A stretch of DNA of 64,000 bases from Xanthocytophaga flava (GTDB lineage: Bacteria > Bacteroidota > Bacteroidia > Cytophagales > 172606-1). Below the pieces are notes generated by a model. That model worked only from the letters and a program-made list of their open reading frames with translations. It did not search any database and was not told where the DNA came from. Positions 44,624-54,900 of this stretch are shown one piece after another; within the stretch, counting starts at the first letter, position 1; each line of letters begins with the position of its first letter. The DNA lies in the NCBI GenBank assembly GCA_030068525.1, contig JASJOS010000009.1, positions 186,001-250,000 on the forward strand, read 5' to 3'. The position numbers and the translations under genes were made by a program.

Positions 44624-45298
44624 TTAGAAATTATAACGAATACCAAGGCCTCCCTGCATATTTACCCAACCTGGATCATGGGATAGCTCAATGTATAGAT
44701 TGGCATCTGCAAAAACAGACAATGGAGCCTTTTTAAACTTATACTCCAGACCTATAATTCCATCTAGTCCCAAGTCTACGAATACTGGGCGATCAGTTGT
44801 ACGCACCCATACATAGTCATTTTTGCCAGGTCCATAATAGGACTTGAAATCGTAGGTATAAGTTGTGCGGTCAAAGCGGAACTGTACCCCTCCACCATAA
44901 TACCAATCCAGTCCAGAAGCACCTTTAATAGCTTTTTGACCCATGTAGTGAGCCTGAAGCCCCAGTGCTCTATAAGAGCCATATCCTATGTACTTGTAAT
45001 TGTTTTTATTAAAGCGATTGTCATAATTGTATCCATAGTTATACATTGTTCCCAGATTGAATTCCAGGGCAGACTTTGTAAAATACTTCTTCACTGTAAG
45101 CCCGGTAAGCGTACCCAGACGTAAACCTACTCCCCAGGATGGATGCGACGAATAACTGGCGGATGCTGAAGATTTTTTAGCTGTACTCTTCGCTGAACTT
45201 GCAGGCGCTTTTTTGGCACTTGCCGTACTCTTTTTCTGCTGAGCTAACAAGGCGGTACTAACTGCCAGAAAAGCAAGAACAAGATAGATTTTTCTCAT
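44624..45298 (-). CDS. Outer-membrane beta-barrel protein with low-complexity N-terminus
   Basis: A 224-residue protein with signal peptide MRKIYLVLAFLAVSTALLA (cleavage before QQ). Residues 22-50 are a Lys/Ala/Ser-rich low-complexity linker. From about residue 55 (WGVGLRLGTLTGLTVKKYF) the sequence alternates aromatic and glycine strands, ending QGGLGIRYNF with the terminal aromatic typical of outer-membrane insertion. It resembles small OmpW/porin-like Bacteroidota barrels. Function is unknown. It converges with pirin across repeat C. The long gap to the next gene (45299-45759) is AT-rich with nothing seen in it. Confidence 0.8.
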   Translation of the reverse strand: MRKIYLVLAFLAVSTALLAQQKKSTASAKKAPASSAKSTAKKSSASASYSSHPSWGVGLRLGTLTGLTVKKYFTKSALEFNLGTMYNYGYNYDNRFNKNNYKYIGYGSYRALGLQAHYMGQKAIKGASGLDWYYGGGVQFRFDRTTYTYDFKSYYGPGKNDYVWVRTTDRPVFVDLGLDGIIGLEYKFKKAPLSVFADANLYIELSHDPGWVNMQGGLGIRYNF

Positions 45299-45759
45299 AA
45301 TTAACTGTTTGGTGTATAGAGTTACTGGTAAAATTGATTATTGTCTTGTCCTCTTTTTAAAAGAGTTTGTAGACGTTTCTGGATGCGAAGATACAGGAGG
45401 GTTTTGGGGTAGGATTTTGAACAATGAACAGACACTTACAGATGTATGATTTTATTTACGATTTAGTGTATTTATTATCTGTAGAATTTTTAGAAGGCCT
45501 GCTATATACAAGGATTGGTATATTGTTTGTGGGTTTTGACCTTTAACGTTCTTAAATGTAGATGTATTTTATTTGTTTTGATGTAATTGATTGATTTACA
45601 GCTGTAATTTGAAAAATTGTTGCAATATATTGAATATAAGAGCGTGTGAATAATACCTAATACTGCTTGAGTTTACTTTATAGAAATGGTTTTGTGGTAG
45701 TTTCGAAGTAAGGGATGGAACCATTCAACTATGTATTCTTATAACTTTCTTTCTAAATC

Positions 45760-46435
45760 ATGAGATTCTTTACTAACTGGGTAACGACCCTTGTTTTATG
45801 CATAGTGATCGTTTACACTGTGTCATCATGCATTGTTACTGAAACACCTTCTTCAGACAGAGTTTCTGTCTCTACTTAATGACTCAGTACCACGACAATC
45901 ATCCAATCTTAGATTTGATGGATACTATCAACGTGCATATGAAGAAGATGAGTATCATCATGGATTTAATTACAAAAATGGAGTACCTACCCAATACATT
46001 GATACTCCCTATGCTGTGGGGCCTATCTCTTTCTTTGAAAAGGGAATAATATTACATGAAGGTGGATATTTTGGTGATTCTGTTTCGTACAAATTAAGGA
46101 TACTTAATTCTACTAAATTTGCAAAAAATACAAGATGTTGGGGTGTCTATAAAATAAAGAGTGATACTATTCAAGCTATTATTTACAATAATTACACAGG
46201 GAATGCCTTTAAACGCCATCAGTACAAGCAAGCCTATTATCAGGGAATCATGCGACAAGATAAAATCTTACAATGGCATCTGGTGCCTCCGTATCCAGAT
46301 ATAAATGATGAAATTAATAGTTATATGGTAAAGAAGGATAAAATCCCTAGAGACTTATTTTTCAAGCCTAATACATTAAAGGTATTGATCAAGCCAGATA
46401 GTACTGCTTGGATTAATGAATTCAAAAACAGGTAG
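45760..46435 (+). pseudogene. Lipoprotein of family A, frameshifted
   Basis: The ATG at 45760 starts a lipoprotein signal (MRFFTNWVTTLVLCIVIVYT, then VSSC). The frame ends at a TAA after about 40 codons, but a second frame continues with family sequence: EFLSLLNDSVPRQSSNLRFD and YIDTPYAVGP, ending WINEFKNR. Removing one base near GACAGAG (about 45870) would join them as SSDEFLSLLN, which matches the PSEEFLTML region of the relative at 47528-48208. This is therefore a +1 frameshift in one gene. It could be a real pseudogene or a sequencing error. The relatives are 47528-48208 and 48268-48822. Confidence 0.75.
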
Positions 46436-46551
46436 TAGAGCCTCTATTTATACAAAGTAAGAATGTTAGCAAGAGATTCTGATTGTTTTGTATAGAATCA
46501 GTGCTGAGTAAACTTTGTAGCCAATCAAATAGATAACTTAAAATCCATAGT

Positions 46552-46713
46552 ATGAAATATTTCAAGGCTATTTTAGCCTCAAGCCTGTTTATGCTAACAG
46601 GTTGTGACAGGATTGTACCCATATTAATAAATAAAGGAAAGAGTTATTCTCTAGAAACATCTTGTGGAAAAGTGAAGTTTGGTGCATCTACATTTTCTAA
46701 CAGGATTAAATAA
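46552..46713 (+). CDS. Very short lipoprotein
   Basis: 53 codons: MKYFKAILASSLFMLTGC (lipobox LTGC), then DRIVPILINKGKSY and SCGKVKFGASTFSNRIK. It has a good signal and a clear stop, but its mature part is only about 36 residues and may be a truncated relic. No family was recognised. It lies inside the lipoprotein cluster, between two family members. Coding is supported only by the signal peptide. Confidence 0.4.
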   Translation: MKYFKAILASSLFMLTGCDRIVPILINKGKSYSLETSCGKVKFGASTFSNRIK

Positions 46714-46801
46714 CCGATATGTTACGGATTAACTTCTGAGTAGATTTTTCAACGGAATCAGTAACATGCAAACACCTGTTTTTCCAGGTACTCAAAATAC
46801 A

Positions 46802-46924
46802 ATGAATTGGAAGTGTATTTTATTACTATTATTGGGCCTAATCACTGTTGAGGTTTATTCTCAAGATGAGTTGCCGTTATTGTTTGAGATAGATACGACA
46901 ACTCTTATGATTTTAGACCAGTAG
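46802..46924 (+). CDS. Very short exported peptide or gene relic
   Basis: 40 codons: MNWKCILLLLLGLITVEVYS, then QDELPLLFEIDTTTLMILDQ. It has a signal-like hydrophobic N-terminus and only about 20 mature residues. It may be the start of a gene that has lost its body. No relatives were recognised. It lies in the lipoprotein cluster. Confidence 0.3.
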   Translation: MNWKCILLLLLGLITVEVYSQDELPLLFEIDTTTLMILDQ

Positions 46925-47013
46925 CTTGCTTATTAACACCTCTAACGTTTATGTGCCGTACTGTTTGCTGGCTAATGATCAAGAATAATTCATTCATCCT
47001 TTACCATCATACT

Positions 47014-47451
47014 GTGATAATTTCGAAATACGTCAAAAAGCGGGTATTCCTACATCCTTTATTCATTTTGTGTCTGATAGCCTGTCAGCCAACCAAGCTT
47101 CAAGGAAGCTATTATAAGGGTAATCCTAAAAAATCACCCTATACGAATTTTGTATTGAAGGATAACGGGGAATATTTCAGACAGGATATAATATTAGTAC
47201 TACACCATTATAACATTACAGTTGTTGAAACGGGAAAGTATTTTATGGATGGGGAAAAGATTCGGATCATTCCCTTAAAAGTGGGATACAGACCGGATTC
47301 TCTGAAAAGCTTAATAAAAGCAGATACTTCAATGGATTATCTCCTACGCTCAGGCAGAAAAACACTGATTTATAAATCTTATTCAGATAAAACTGTTTTG
47401 AAAAAGTCCAGGAAATGTGAAAATATAGTTTTGGATTACAAGTCGGAGTAA
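47014..47451 (+). CDS. Small lipoprotein, family B
   Basis: About 145 residues. A GTG at 47014 gives a short signal (MIISKYVKKRVFLHPLFI, then LCLIAC lipobox). The frame also opens at ATG 46951, which gives an unusually long leader. The mature part starts QPTKLQGSYYKGNPKKSPYT and NFVLKDNGEYFRQ, related to KIQGVYCGDRRKIVYANLIL in the lipoprotein at 49202-49618. Two family members are thus in the cluster. They would be lipid-anchored. Function is unknown; the YANLILKEKQEY pattern suggests a beta-rich fold. Confidence 0.6.
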   Translation: MIISKYVKKRVFLHPLFILCLIACQPTKLQGSYYKGNPKKSPYTNFVLKDNGEYFRQDIILVLHHYNITVVETGKYFMDGEKIRIIPLKVGYRPDSLKSLIKADTSMDYLLRSGRKTLIYKSYSDKTVLKKSRKCENIVLDYKSE

Positions 47452-47527
47452 TTTATATCCCTAGACTCAGAGCGCAGGTATGGACTTATTTTGTTAATTA
47501 TAGCATGCATAGTTTGATTTACTACTG

Positions 47528-48208
47528 ATGAAAAGAATAACCATAGCCCTTTTGTTCATTGGCTTCTGTATGGTATCCTGCCAGAGTCTGCGCATACAGC
47601 CCCCTTCGGAAGAGTTCCTGACCATGCTCACTGGCACTGACAGCACCGGACGAAACAAACTCAGATTTGACGGGGTATACCATTACATAAGACCCGAAAA
47701 CTATAACCATGGAACCGATCTTGTGGAAGGGAAGCCTACCCGTTACATTGATACCCCTTATGTAGATCAACCGGTCTTCTTCTGCCACAATGGACTAATG
47801 GCCTACAACAATGCACTATACCTGGATTCTGCTGTTTATTCCTACAATATGGAACATTATAGTGTTCAGGAAGACGCATTTCAGAATGAATGGGGGGTGT
47901 ACACTGTCTGCTCTGACACTGTGAAAGCAACTTTTTACATGACCCTGGCTAACGACAAGTTTGTGCCAGTGACTCAAAGAACAATCTGCCACTTCGAGGG
48001 AGTGATACAAAATGACAGCACCATACGTGACTGGAAGCTGGTGCCTCCCTATCCCAAGTACGGTCCACAGTCAGATTTTGAAATAAACGATATGAAACAG
48101 GCCAGGACGTTGACTTTTAAATCTGTTCCGATTCAGAGGTGGATAGACCCTAACAATGCGTGGATTAACAGATTTAGAGAAACGTCAACCCGTGAACCGA
48201 AAAACTGA
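47528..48208 (+). CDS. Lipoprotein, family A
   Basis: A 226-residue lipoprotein: MKRITIALLFIGFCMVSC (lipobox MVSC), then QSLRIQPPSEEFLTMLTG. The family motif LRFDGVYHYI... and RYIDTPYVDQPVFF is shared with the frameshifted copy at 45760-46435; WGVYTVCSDTVKATF and WKLVPPYPKYG align throughout. Its codon use is distinctly more GC-rich than its neighbours (many GCC, CTG and ACC codons), which points to recent arrival from another lineage. It is in a plus-strand run of short lipoprotein genes. Function is unknown. Confidence 0.75.
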   Translation: MKRITIALLFIGFCMVSCQSLRIQPPSEEFLTMLTGTDSTGRNKLRFDGVYHYIRPENYNHGTDLVEGKPTRYIDTPYVDQPVFFCHNGLMAYNNALYLDSAVYSYNMEHYSVQEDAFQNEWGVYTVCSDTVKATFYMTLANDKFVPVTQRTICHFEGVIQNDSTIRDWKLVPPYPKYGPQSDFEINDMKQARTLTFKSVPIQRWIDPNNAWINRFRETSTREPKN

Positions 48209-48267
48209 GTTCTTAACATAATGGATAAATTGTAATCGACACTAAATGAGGATAGTTAAAAGGAATT

Positions 48268-48822
48268 ATGAGAAACATATTACAATTGCTTTACTGGCTT
48301 GTGTTATTGCAGGGATGTGTAACGGTTCGCGAACAGAATCTGACCTATCTGAATAATAGGACAATAGGTACCAGCTCTCTGTTGCGGACAGACGGTTACT
48401 TCTTTTCTAACTACAGGCATATCAGCGATAGTGTTACAGACAAGAGCATATTGGGTTTCTTTATCTTCCAAAATGGCATCATAAAAGGCACTGCAAATTC
48501 CATTTATGAAACACACGAAAGATTTTTGGCAAGTGAAGGAGGGAACAGCGAAATAGCTAGAAATGATAAAACGAATTGGGGATGTTATATCATCAGCCAT
48601 GATACGATAAAAATTCAACGGCTAACCATCACACAAACCAGCCTTTTGGGTGGAGCTATTGATGTTATCGAACATCGAGGGAAAATTCTGAATGACACCA
48701 CTATCTATCTGTTTGAGACTCTAATCAAAAAGAAGAGGTTGAAGGCTGACCAAGTATATACCTTACGAAAATATAGTTCCAAGCCTGATTCAACCAATTG
48801 GTTGTTGGATAACGAAAAATAG
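48268..48822 (+). CDS. Lipoprotein, family A, diverged
   Basis: A 184-residue lipoprotein (MRNILQLLYWLVLLQGC, lipobox LQGC). Shared family parts are LLRTDGYFFSNYRHIS, FFIFQNGIIKG, NWGCYIISHDTIKIQRL and GKILNDTTIYLFETL, each aligned with the family A copies at 45760-46435 and 47528-48208. It lacks the YIDTPY segment, so it is the most divergent member. It is preceded by a good purine-rich site (AAAAGGA) and follows the 47528 gene after 59 bases. Function is unknown. Confidence 0.7.
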   Translation: MRNILQLLYWLVLLQGCVTVREQNLTYLNNRTIGTSSLLRTDGYFFSNYRHISDSVTDKSILGFFIFQNGIIKGTANSIYETHERFLASEGGNSEIARNDKTNWGCYIISHDTIKIQRLTITQTSLLGGAIDVIEHRGKILNDTTIYLFETLIKKKRLKADQVYTLRKYSSKPDSTNWLLDNEK

Positions 48823-48857
48823 TGCCTCAAGTAGCTGATTTACCATTAATGAGATAA

Positions 48858-49145
48858 TTTAAAAATACAAATTTTACAGATTCCTATGGGTTAGGAAATT
48901 TTTATTTTTTTAAAGAAGGTGAAACAATTGAACTATCCGTGCACCTGTGTGCAGACACATTTTTCAATGGAGAATATAGATTCTCTGTGTATGGCAATGC
49001 GGATCTGGTTGAAAGTCCCTGGAATTCTGCTGATTGGGTTAAAGCTAAAATAAAAGCTATTCCTGAAGAGTTTGCTGGTTATCAGTACTGGAAGGGTAAA
49101 ATCGTATCGGATAGTATTGCAATGGGTTTCTACCAGGAGAAGTAA
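48858..49145 (+). pseudogene. 5'-truncated gene fragment
   Basis: The frame has no start codon upstream: it opens right after a TAA at 48855 and reads FKNTNFTDSYGLGNFYFFKE, later YRFSVYGNADLVESPWN and YQYWKGKIVSDSIAMGFYQE before the stop. It has 95 codons of protein-like sequence without a signal peptide, so the N-terminal half has been lost. A GTG at 48939 could start a shorter product, but this is unlikely. The family is not recognised. It lies between family A and family B lipoproteins. Confidence 0.5.
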
Positions 49146-49201
49146 CAGTTGTTGGATTGTTTGACTTTCCATAAATTTATTAGACTACATTTTCAAAGAT
49201 A

Positions 49202-49618
49202 ATGGTTAGAAGAAATATAGATTTTTGCAAATATCTGGCGGCTCTTTCAGTCCTGTTCTGGAATTTTTCATGCCGTAATGCGAAAATTCAGGGGGTATAT
49301 TGTGGAGATCGTAGAAAAATAGTATACGCTAACTTAATCTTAAAAGAGAAACAGGAGTATACGTGGCAATTGATAGCAAATGGCTTTGATGGCAAAAATT
49401 ATATGTCTCTTCAGACAGGAAGATACATAATTAAGGGTAAAGACATACTCTTGATTGGATATAAAGAAGGAACAAAAATAGATTCTCTCTTTACTCGCTC
49501 CATTCCTGATACCTCTTATGGAATGTTTAAAGGCAGAAAGCTAATGATTTTTAACAAAGTCGAACTGGCCACTAACGAAATACTTAAAAAATCACTCTCA
49601 CGTAAGACTGAATTTTAA
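49202..49618 (+). CDS. Small lipoprotein, family B
   Basis: 138 residues: MVRRNIDFCKYLAALSVLFW, then NFSC lipobox, then RNAKIQGVYCGDRRKIVYAN. The body (LILKEKQEYTWQLIANGFDG, GRYIIKGKDILLIGYKEGTK) matches the family B lipoprotein at 47014-47451 (for example GKYFMDGEKIRIIPLKVGYR). The end is basic. It is the last lipoprotein of the run, followed by a SUKH-like gene. Function is unknown. Confidence 0.65.
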   Translation: MVRRNIDFCKYLAALSVLFWNFSCRNAKIQGVYCGDRRKIVYANLILKEKQEYTWQLIANGFDGKNYMSLQTGRYIIKGKDILLIGYKEGTKIDSLFTRSIPDTSYGMFKGRKLMIFNKVELATNEILKKSLSRKTEF

Positions 49619-49683
49619 ATAACTACTTCAAAACCAAAAGAAATTTAATAATTTCTGGAATATCTTGAGAAAATACAGAGTGT

Positions 49684-50193
49684 ATGAGAAACATTACAGA
49701 AATCTTACAGGAAGTAAAAGATAAATGGTCGACTCCTAAAAAGATACCATCACAAGCAGAGAGTTTTGTCTTTGTTAGTTATTTGGAAGAGCCTGGGTTT
49801 ATACCAGAAGATTATCCATATCAATTACCCGCAGATCTCATTGCATTTTGGTCATTAGTTAAAAGTGCCATCTTGTTTAAAGACATAAAATATGGGCAAT
49901 GGGGGCTTGAAATGCTGTCAACTGAAGAGGCTTTACAAAAATCTAGGATACAGCTATTTCACCGTCCAAATGAATTTAGAGAATGGGATTTGGTAATTGG
50001 ACAATTCTATGGTGATTTAGATATAGTATTTATCAATTGTGACGAAACCAGCAGTTATTTTGGACGTGTATATGTCGCTATACCAATAGATAAAAGAAAG
50101 GATTGGTGTCTAGTAGGTGAAAATCTTACTGATTTTCTAGATCAGTATGTAAGAAATGAAGGTGAGAAGTATTGGGAAAAAAGGACTGGATAG
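49684..50193 (+). CDS. SMI1/KNR4 (SUKH)-like protein
   Basis: A 169-residue cytosolic protein. The segment LPADLIAFWSLVKSAILFKD, then YGQWGLEMLSTEEALQ, IGQFYGDLDIVFINCDETS, VYVAIPIDKRKDW and LTDFLDQYV follows the SUKH fold order. SUKH proteins are widespread immunity proteins of polymorphic toxin systems and also have other roles. There is no toxin gene beside it in this window. It ends the plus-strand run of short lipoproteins. Confidence 0.7.
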   Translation: MRNITEILQEVKDKWSTPKKIPSQAESFVFVSYLEEPGFIPEDYPYQLPADLIAFWSLVKSAILFKDIKYGQWGLEMLSTEEALQKSRIQLFHRPNEFREWDLVIGQFYGDLDIVFINCDETSSYFGRVYVAIPIDKRKDWCLVGENLTDFLDQYVRNEGEKYWEKRTG

Positions 50194-50243
50194 AATGTTA
50201 AAGTCTAAGTAGAAAACCAGGTTATCAGAATCTGGTAGCGTTA

Positions 50244-50345
50244 GTTTTTATCCTTTATGAAATCCCTGAACAATTTCCCGCTCCCAAAGAATTTAGAGAA
50301 TTTTATATGAAGCATTTTGATCCATCAGACATAAATACTTCTTAA
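50244..50345 (+). pseudogene. Short gene fragment
   Basis: A 33-codon open stretch without an ATG: VFILYEIPEQFPAPKEFREF, then YMKHFDPSDINTS and a stop. It looks protein-like but is too short and has no start. It could be a relic of a gene related to the SUKH-like one upstream. Low confidence. Confidence 0.25.
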
Positions 50346-50365
50346 CTATATAAACCCATAAATAA

Positions 50366-50396
50366 AAAACGCTACAAGCAGTGCCCGTAACGTTTT
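50366..50396 (-). terminator. Terminator of the RND efflux operon
   Basis: On the minus strand an imperfect hairpin joins AAAACGTTAC and GTAGCGTTTT, with a T-run after it. It is about 80 bases downstream of the last operon gene, the outer-membrane factor. Confidence 0.6.
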
Positions 50397-50478
50397 CTGG
50401 TTTTCGCTATTCGTTTATAGCCCCTTCGCTGTTTTCCACAACAACGTATCTATATAAGCTAAGACTAGCTTTTATTTT

Positions 50479-51933
50479 TTATTTCAATCCTCCACCCAGA
50501 GCACGATATAGATTTACTACCGCCTGCAACTGCTGAAGGTTGTCATTGATGCCACTCAGCTGAGCGGCTAACAGGCTTTGCTCAGACGTAAGTACATCTG
50601 TATAGTTTGTTTCGGAGCTGTATTGTAACAAGGCTCTTGTAAATTCTACCGACTTTTCCAGAGCTTCCAGTTGTTTGGCACGGGAGATTTTCTTATCAGC
50701 TGCCGCCTGGTATGAATACAGGGCATTGGAAACTTCCTGGCCTGCTACCAGTAAAGACTGCTGGAAGCTGTACATTGCCTCCAACTGCTGAGCTTTGGCT
50801 ATGCGTAAGCGGGCCTTGTTTTGATTCCGGGCAAAAATAGGTTGGGTAAGCCCACCTACCAGGCTGTAGAATACTGAACTGACAAAGAAATTTTCCAGCT
50901 TTAATGTCGACAGACCACCACTACCGGTAATGGTAAACGATGGATAGAAATAACCTCTTGCTACATTGGTGTTTTCGAATGAGGCTCTGAATGCATATTC
51001 GGCTTGTTGCACATCCGGACGGTTTTTCAACAATTGAGTGGCAATACCTGTTTTCAGATCCACCTGTACCTGCTGTGCATCCAGCGTAGATCGTTCGATA
51101 TGTCCGGGTGCTCGTGCCAGCAGTATACTCAGGGCATTCTCAGTCTCCCGTATACTTTGTTTAATATCAGGAATAGAGACCTCTGCAGCATAGCGATTCG
51201 CTTCACTTTGCACTACTGCTGCACCTGTAACCGTTGCTGATTCTTTCAGGGCTTTCATCGCATCCACATCTTCGATCCGTTTTTCCAGCGTTTGCTGTGT
51301 AATAGCTAGTTGTTTGTCCAAAGCCAGCAGGCTATAGTAGTTTAGGGCGATGTTGGCAATAAGCTGTGTCTGAACTGCCCGTTTGGCTGCTTCGCTTTGA
51401 AGTAACGTAGCATAGGATGCCCGTTTGGCACTGCTCAATTTACCCCATATATCTGCTTCCCAACTGGTAGAAAGCTGTGCCTTGTAGGTAGTAGTATTCA
51501 GGTTGATGTTTACACTGGAAGGGAAGTTCAATGCTGCTTTGGACTGTTTGGCCTTGGTAGCATTTATATCTGCCTGCAATGTGGGCAACAAAGCTGACTT
51601 ACTTTGCAAAAAACTCGCTTCCGATTCCTGAATTACCTGTATAGCTGTTTTTAAATCCAGGTTCTTGTCCAGTCCTTCTTTGATTAAATGCTGCAGATTG
51701 GGATCAGTGAATAAAGCAGTCCAGGCAATATCAGCCATAGAGGTGGTATCTGACGCTGCACTCTGATAGGTAGAATCTGCATCTGTTTTCCGAAAAAGGC
51801 TGTCTGCATTTACTTCCAGATCAGGTGTCTTGTATGCTTTGGTGATCCTGCAGGAAGCCACCCCTAACCATAACAGGGCAGCCAGCAGGGTATATATACT
51901 ATGTTTTATCATGGTTTTTCTGTTTTGTTTCAT
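50479..51933 (-). CDS. RND efflux outer-membrane factor (TolC/OprM/NodT type)
   Basis: A 484-residue lipoprotein with the signal MKQNRKTMIKHSIYTLLAAL and lipobox VASC. It consists of two repeats of an alpha-helical/barrel unit: STSWEADIWGKLSSAKRASY, LKTAIQVIQESEASF, then LLKNRPDVQQAEYAFRASFE and LTQPIFARNQNKARLRIAKA. The family forms a trimeric tunnel through the outer membrane that exports drugs or metabolites. It is the last gene of a three-gene minus-strand operon with the pump (29 bases upstream) and the adaptor. Residues for specificity cannot be read. Confidence 0.95.
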   Translation of the reverse strand: MKQNRKTMIKHSIYTLLAALLWLGVASCRITKAYKTPDLEVNADSLFRKTDADSTYQSAASDTTSMADIAWTALFTDPNLQHLIKEGLDKNLDLKTAIQVIQESEASFLQSKSALLPTLQADINATKAKQSKAALNFPSSVNINLNTTTYKAQLSTSWEADIWGKLSSAKRASYATLLQSEAAKRAVQTQLIANIALNYYSLLALDKQLAITQQTLEKRIEDVDAMKALKESATVTGAAVVQSEANRYAAEVSIPDIKQSIRETENALSILLARAPGHIERSTLDAQQVQVDLKTGIATQLLKNRPDVQQAEYAFRASFENTNVARGYFYPSFTITGSGGLSTLKLENFFVSSVFYSLVGGLTQPIFARNQNKARLRIAKAQQLEAMYSFQQSLLVAGQEVSNALYSYQAAADKKISRAKQLEALEKSVEFTRALLQYSSETNYTDVLTSEQSLLAAQLSGINDNLQQLQAVVNLYRALGGGLK

Positions 51934-51962
51934 GGGTCTGATTGTCTCGGTTACTTGTCAGA

Positions 51963-54900
51963 CTAGTGAGGCTCGGTAGTATCTTCCAGAAATAGTTCAG
52001 GTTGCGGGGCTCCACTGATCTTTTCCTGCAATGCCTGGAAGATGATAAATAGCACAGGGATCACAAATACCCCCAGCAGTGTACCTATCAGCATACCTCC
52101 CACAGCCCCTGTACCGATAGACTTGTTTCCGGTTGCACCTGCTCCGGTTGCCAGCATCAGAGGCACAAGACCCAGAATAAAGGCAAACGAAGTCATCAGA
52201 ATAGGGCGGAACCGCGCGAAAGCACCTTCGGCTGCCGCTTCAATCAACCCTTTGCCCTGACGTCGGCGTTCGAGTGCAAATTCCACAATCAGAATCGCAT
52301 TCTTAGCCAGCAATCCAATCAGCATGATCAGTGTAATCTGTACATAGATGTTGTTGCTCACATCAAAGATGGTCGCAAAGATGAACGTACCTGCCAGACC
52401 AATAGGTAAGGATAAGAGTACCGCAAAGGGCAGTATGTAACTTTCGTATTGGGCACTGAGCAGGAAGTACACAAAGATCAGACAGAGCAAGAATATATAT
52501 ACGGTCTGGCTTCCGGCTGACATCTCTTCACGTGTCATACCTGAGAACTCATAGCCATAACCGGCAGGTAGTGTTTGGGCTGCTACTTCCTCTATAGCCT
52601 GAATCGCATCCCCTGAACTGTATCCGGCATTCGGCGAACCGTTGATGGTAAGTGATGTAAACAGGTTGAATCGGTTGATTGCCTGAGGTCCGTATACTTT
52701 GGTCAGTGTTACAAACTCACTGATAGGCGCCATGGTTCCATTGGAGTTTCGTACCTGTATATTATTCAAGCTTTCCATGTTGTCACGATAGGCAGGTTCG
52801 GCCTGGTACATAACCCGGTACTGTTTTCCGAACTGATTAAAGTTAGATGAATATACCCCACCATAATATCCCTGCATGGTATTCAGAATATCACCTACTG
52901 TAAGGCCTGCATCTTTTGCCTTTGCTACATTCACATCAATGTTGTATTGTGGAAAATTGGGGTTAAAAGAGGTGCTGGCATATTGAATCTCTGATCTTTT
53001 AGACAAGGCTGCAATGAAGTTCTGGCCTACTTTATACAGATTAGCTACATCACCCCCTGTTTTGTCCTGTAGCTGAAACTCAAATCCGTTGGTGGTACCA
53101 AAACCCTGTATGGTGGGAGGCGCAAAGAAGATAATTCTGGCTTCCTTAATACCCGATGTTTTCCCAAAAAGCTGTCCTACTAGTGCCTGTACAGCCTGTC
53201 CCTTGTCTTTGCGCTGATCCCAGTTTTTCAACCGCATAATCACCATACCATAGTTACTACCTGTTCCACTGATCATACCCCGACCTGTCACTTTCAACAC
53301 ATGTTCTACTTCCGGCATGGACTGGGCTATCTTTTCTACCTTCTTTAACACTTCCTCTGTTCGCTCCATAGAGGCAGAAGGCGGTAAGCTGATATCTGAC
53401 ATAATAACACCCATGTCTTCATTCGGCACAAATCCTTTCGGTGTTGTATTCATCAGATAGATAAACACACCCGCAAAGACTGCAATGATGCCTATGGGTA
53501 TCCACTTTCTTTTACCAAGAAAGACAACTGATTTGCGGTACTTTCCGGTAAGAGCATTAAAGGATGTATTGAACGCTTTGTAGAATCGATCCAGAAAGTT
53601 GGTTTTGCCATGACCATCTTTTGCATGTGGTTTCAGAAACATGGCACAAAGAGCCGGACTCAGCGTTAATGCGTTGATAGCAGACAGGACAATGGAGATA
53701 GCTAGTGTAAGACCAAACTGTTTGTAAAATACACCGGCTGAACCACTGATAAAACTCACCGGAATAAACACTGCCGACATGACCAGTGTAATTGATATAA
53801 TGGCACCAGAAATTTCACTCATTGCATCGATACTGGCTCGTTTAGCGGAAGAGTATCCCTGATCCAGTTTGGCGTGTACAGCTTCCACTACCACAATGGC
53901 ATCATCCACTACAATACCAATAGCCAGCACCAGGGCAAACAGCGTAAGCAGGTTTATCGTAAAGCCAAACAGACTCAGAAAAAAGAAGGTACCCACAATA
54001 GCAACCGGTACAGAAATCGCTGGAATCAAGGTAGAACGCCAGTCTTGCAGGAAGATAAACACAACCAGAAACACCAGTATAAAGGCCTCGATCAGGGTAT
54101 GAATAACTTTCTCAATAGAGGCATCCAGAAAGTCGTTTACATTGACCATTTGCACATAAGTGATTCCTTTCGGAAAGGTTTTGGATGCAGCATCCAGTAC
54201 TTTTAATGACTCTTCGATTACTTCCTGTGCATTAGACCCTGCTGTCTGGTTAATGGCAATCCCTACACCGGGTTGACCATCAATGTTATTATAACTGGAA
54301 TAACTTTGTGCTCCTAGTTCAATTTTTGCAATATCTTTCAGTCGCAGCACCTGACCGCCAGAAGAGGATCGAACGATGATATTCTCAAACTCGGAGATGC
54401 TTTTGAGCCGTCCTTTGTATTTGAGTGTATACTGGAATGCTTGTTTTCCCAGTTCACCAAACTGACCAGGAGCTGCTTCTACGTTTTGTTCTGCCAGTGC
54501 AGAGTTAATATCGTTAGGGACAAGGCCATAGCTGGCCATTACATCTGGTTTGAGCCAGATACGCATGGCATAGTCTCTGCTACCAAATGCACTGGCATCA
54601 CCTACACCATTGATCCGCTTGATTTGAGGGATAATGTTGATGTTGGCATAGTTTTGCAGAAAGGTATTGTCGTAAGCAGGGTTGTCACTCTTTAAACCAA
54701 AGATCAGTACGTTACTACTCTGACGTTTGGCTGTAATGACACCGGCTTTGGTTACTTCGGCTGGCAACAAACTGCTAGCACGTGCCACCCGGTTTTGTAC
54801 GTTTACAGCTGCCATATCCGGATTGGTGCCTAGCTTAAAATTAATAGTAATAGTGGCACTTCCGTCGTTGGAGGCAGTAGACGTCATATAGGTCATATTC

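Noticed and set aside
53869-54206. Plus-strand frames inside the RND pump gene
   Set aside because: Shadow frames on the opposite strand of a strongly coding gene.
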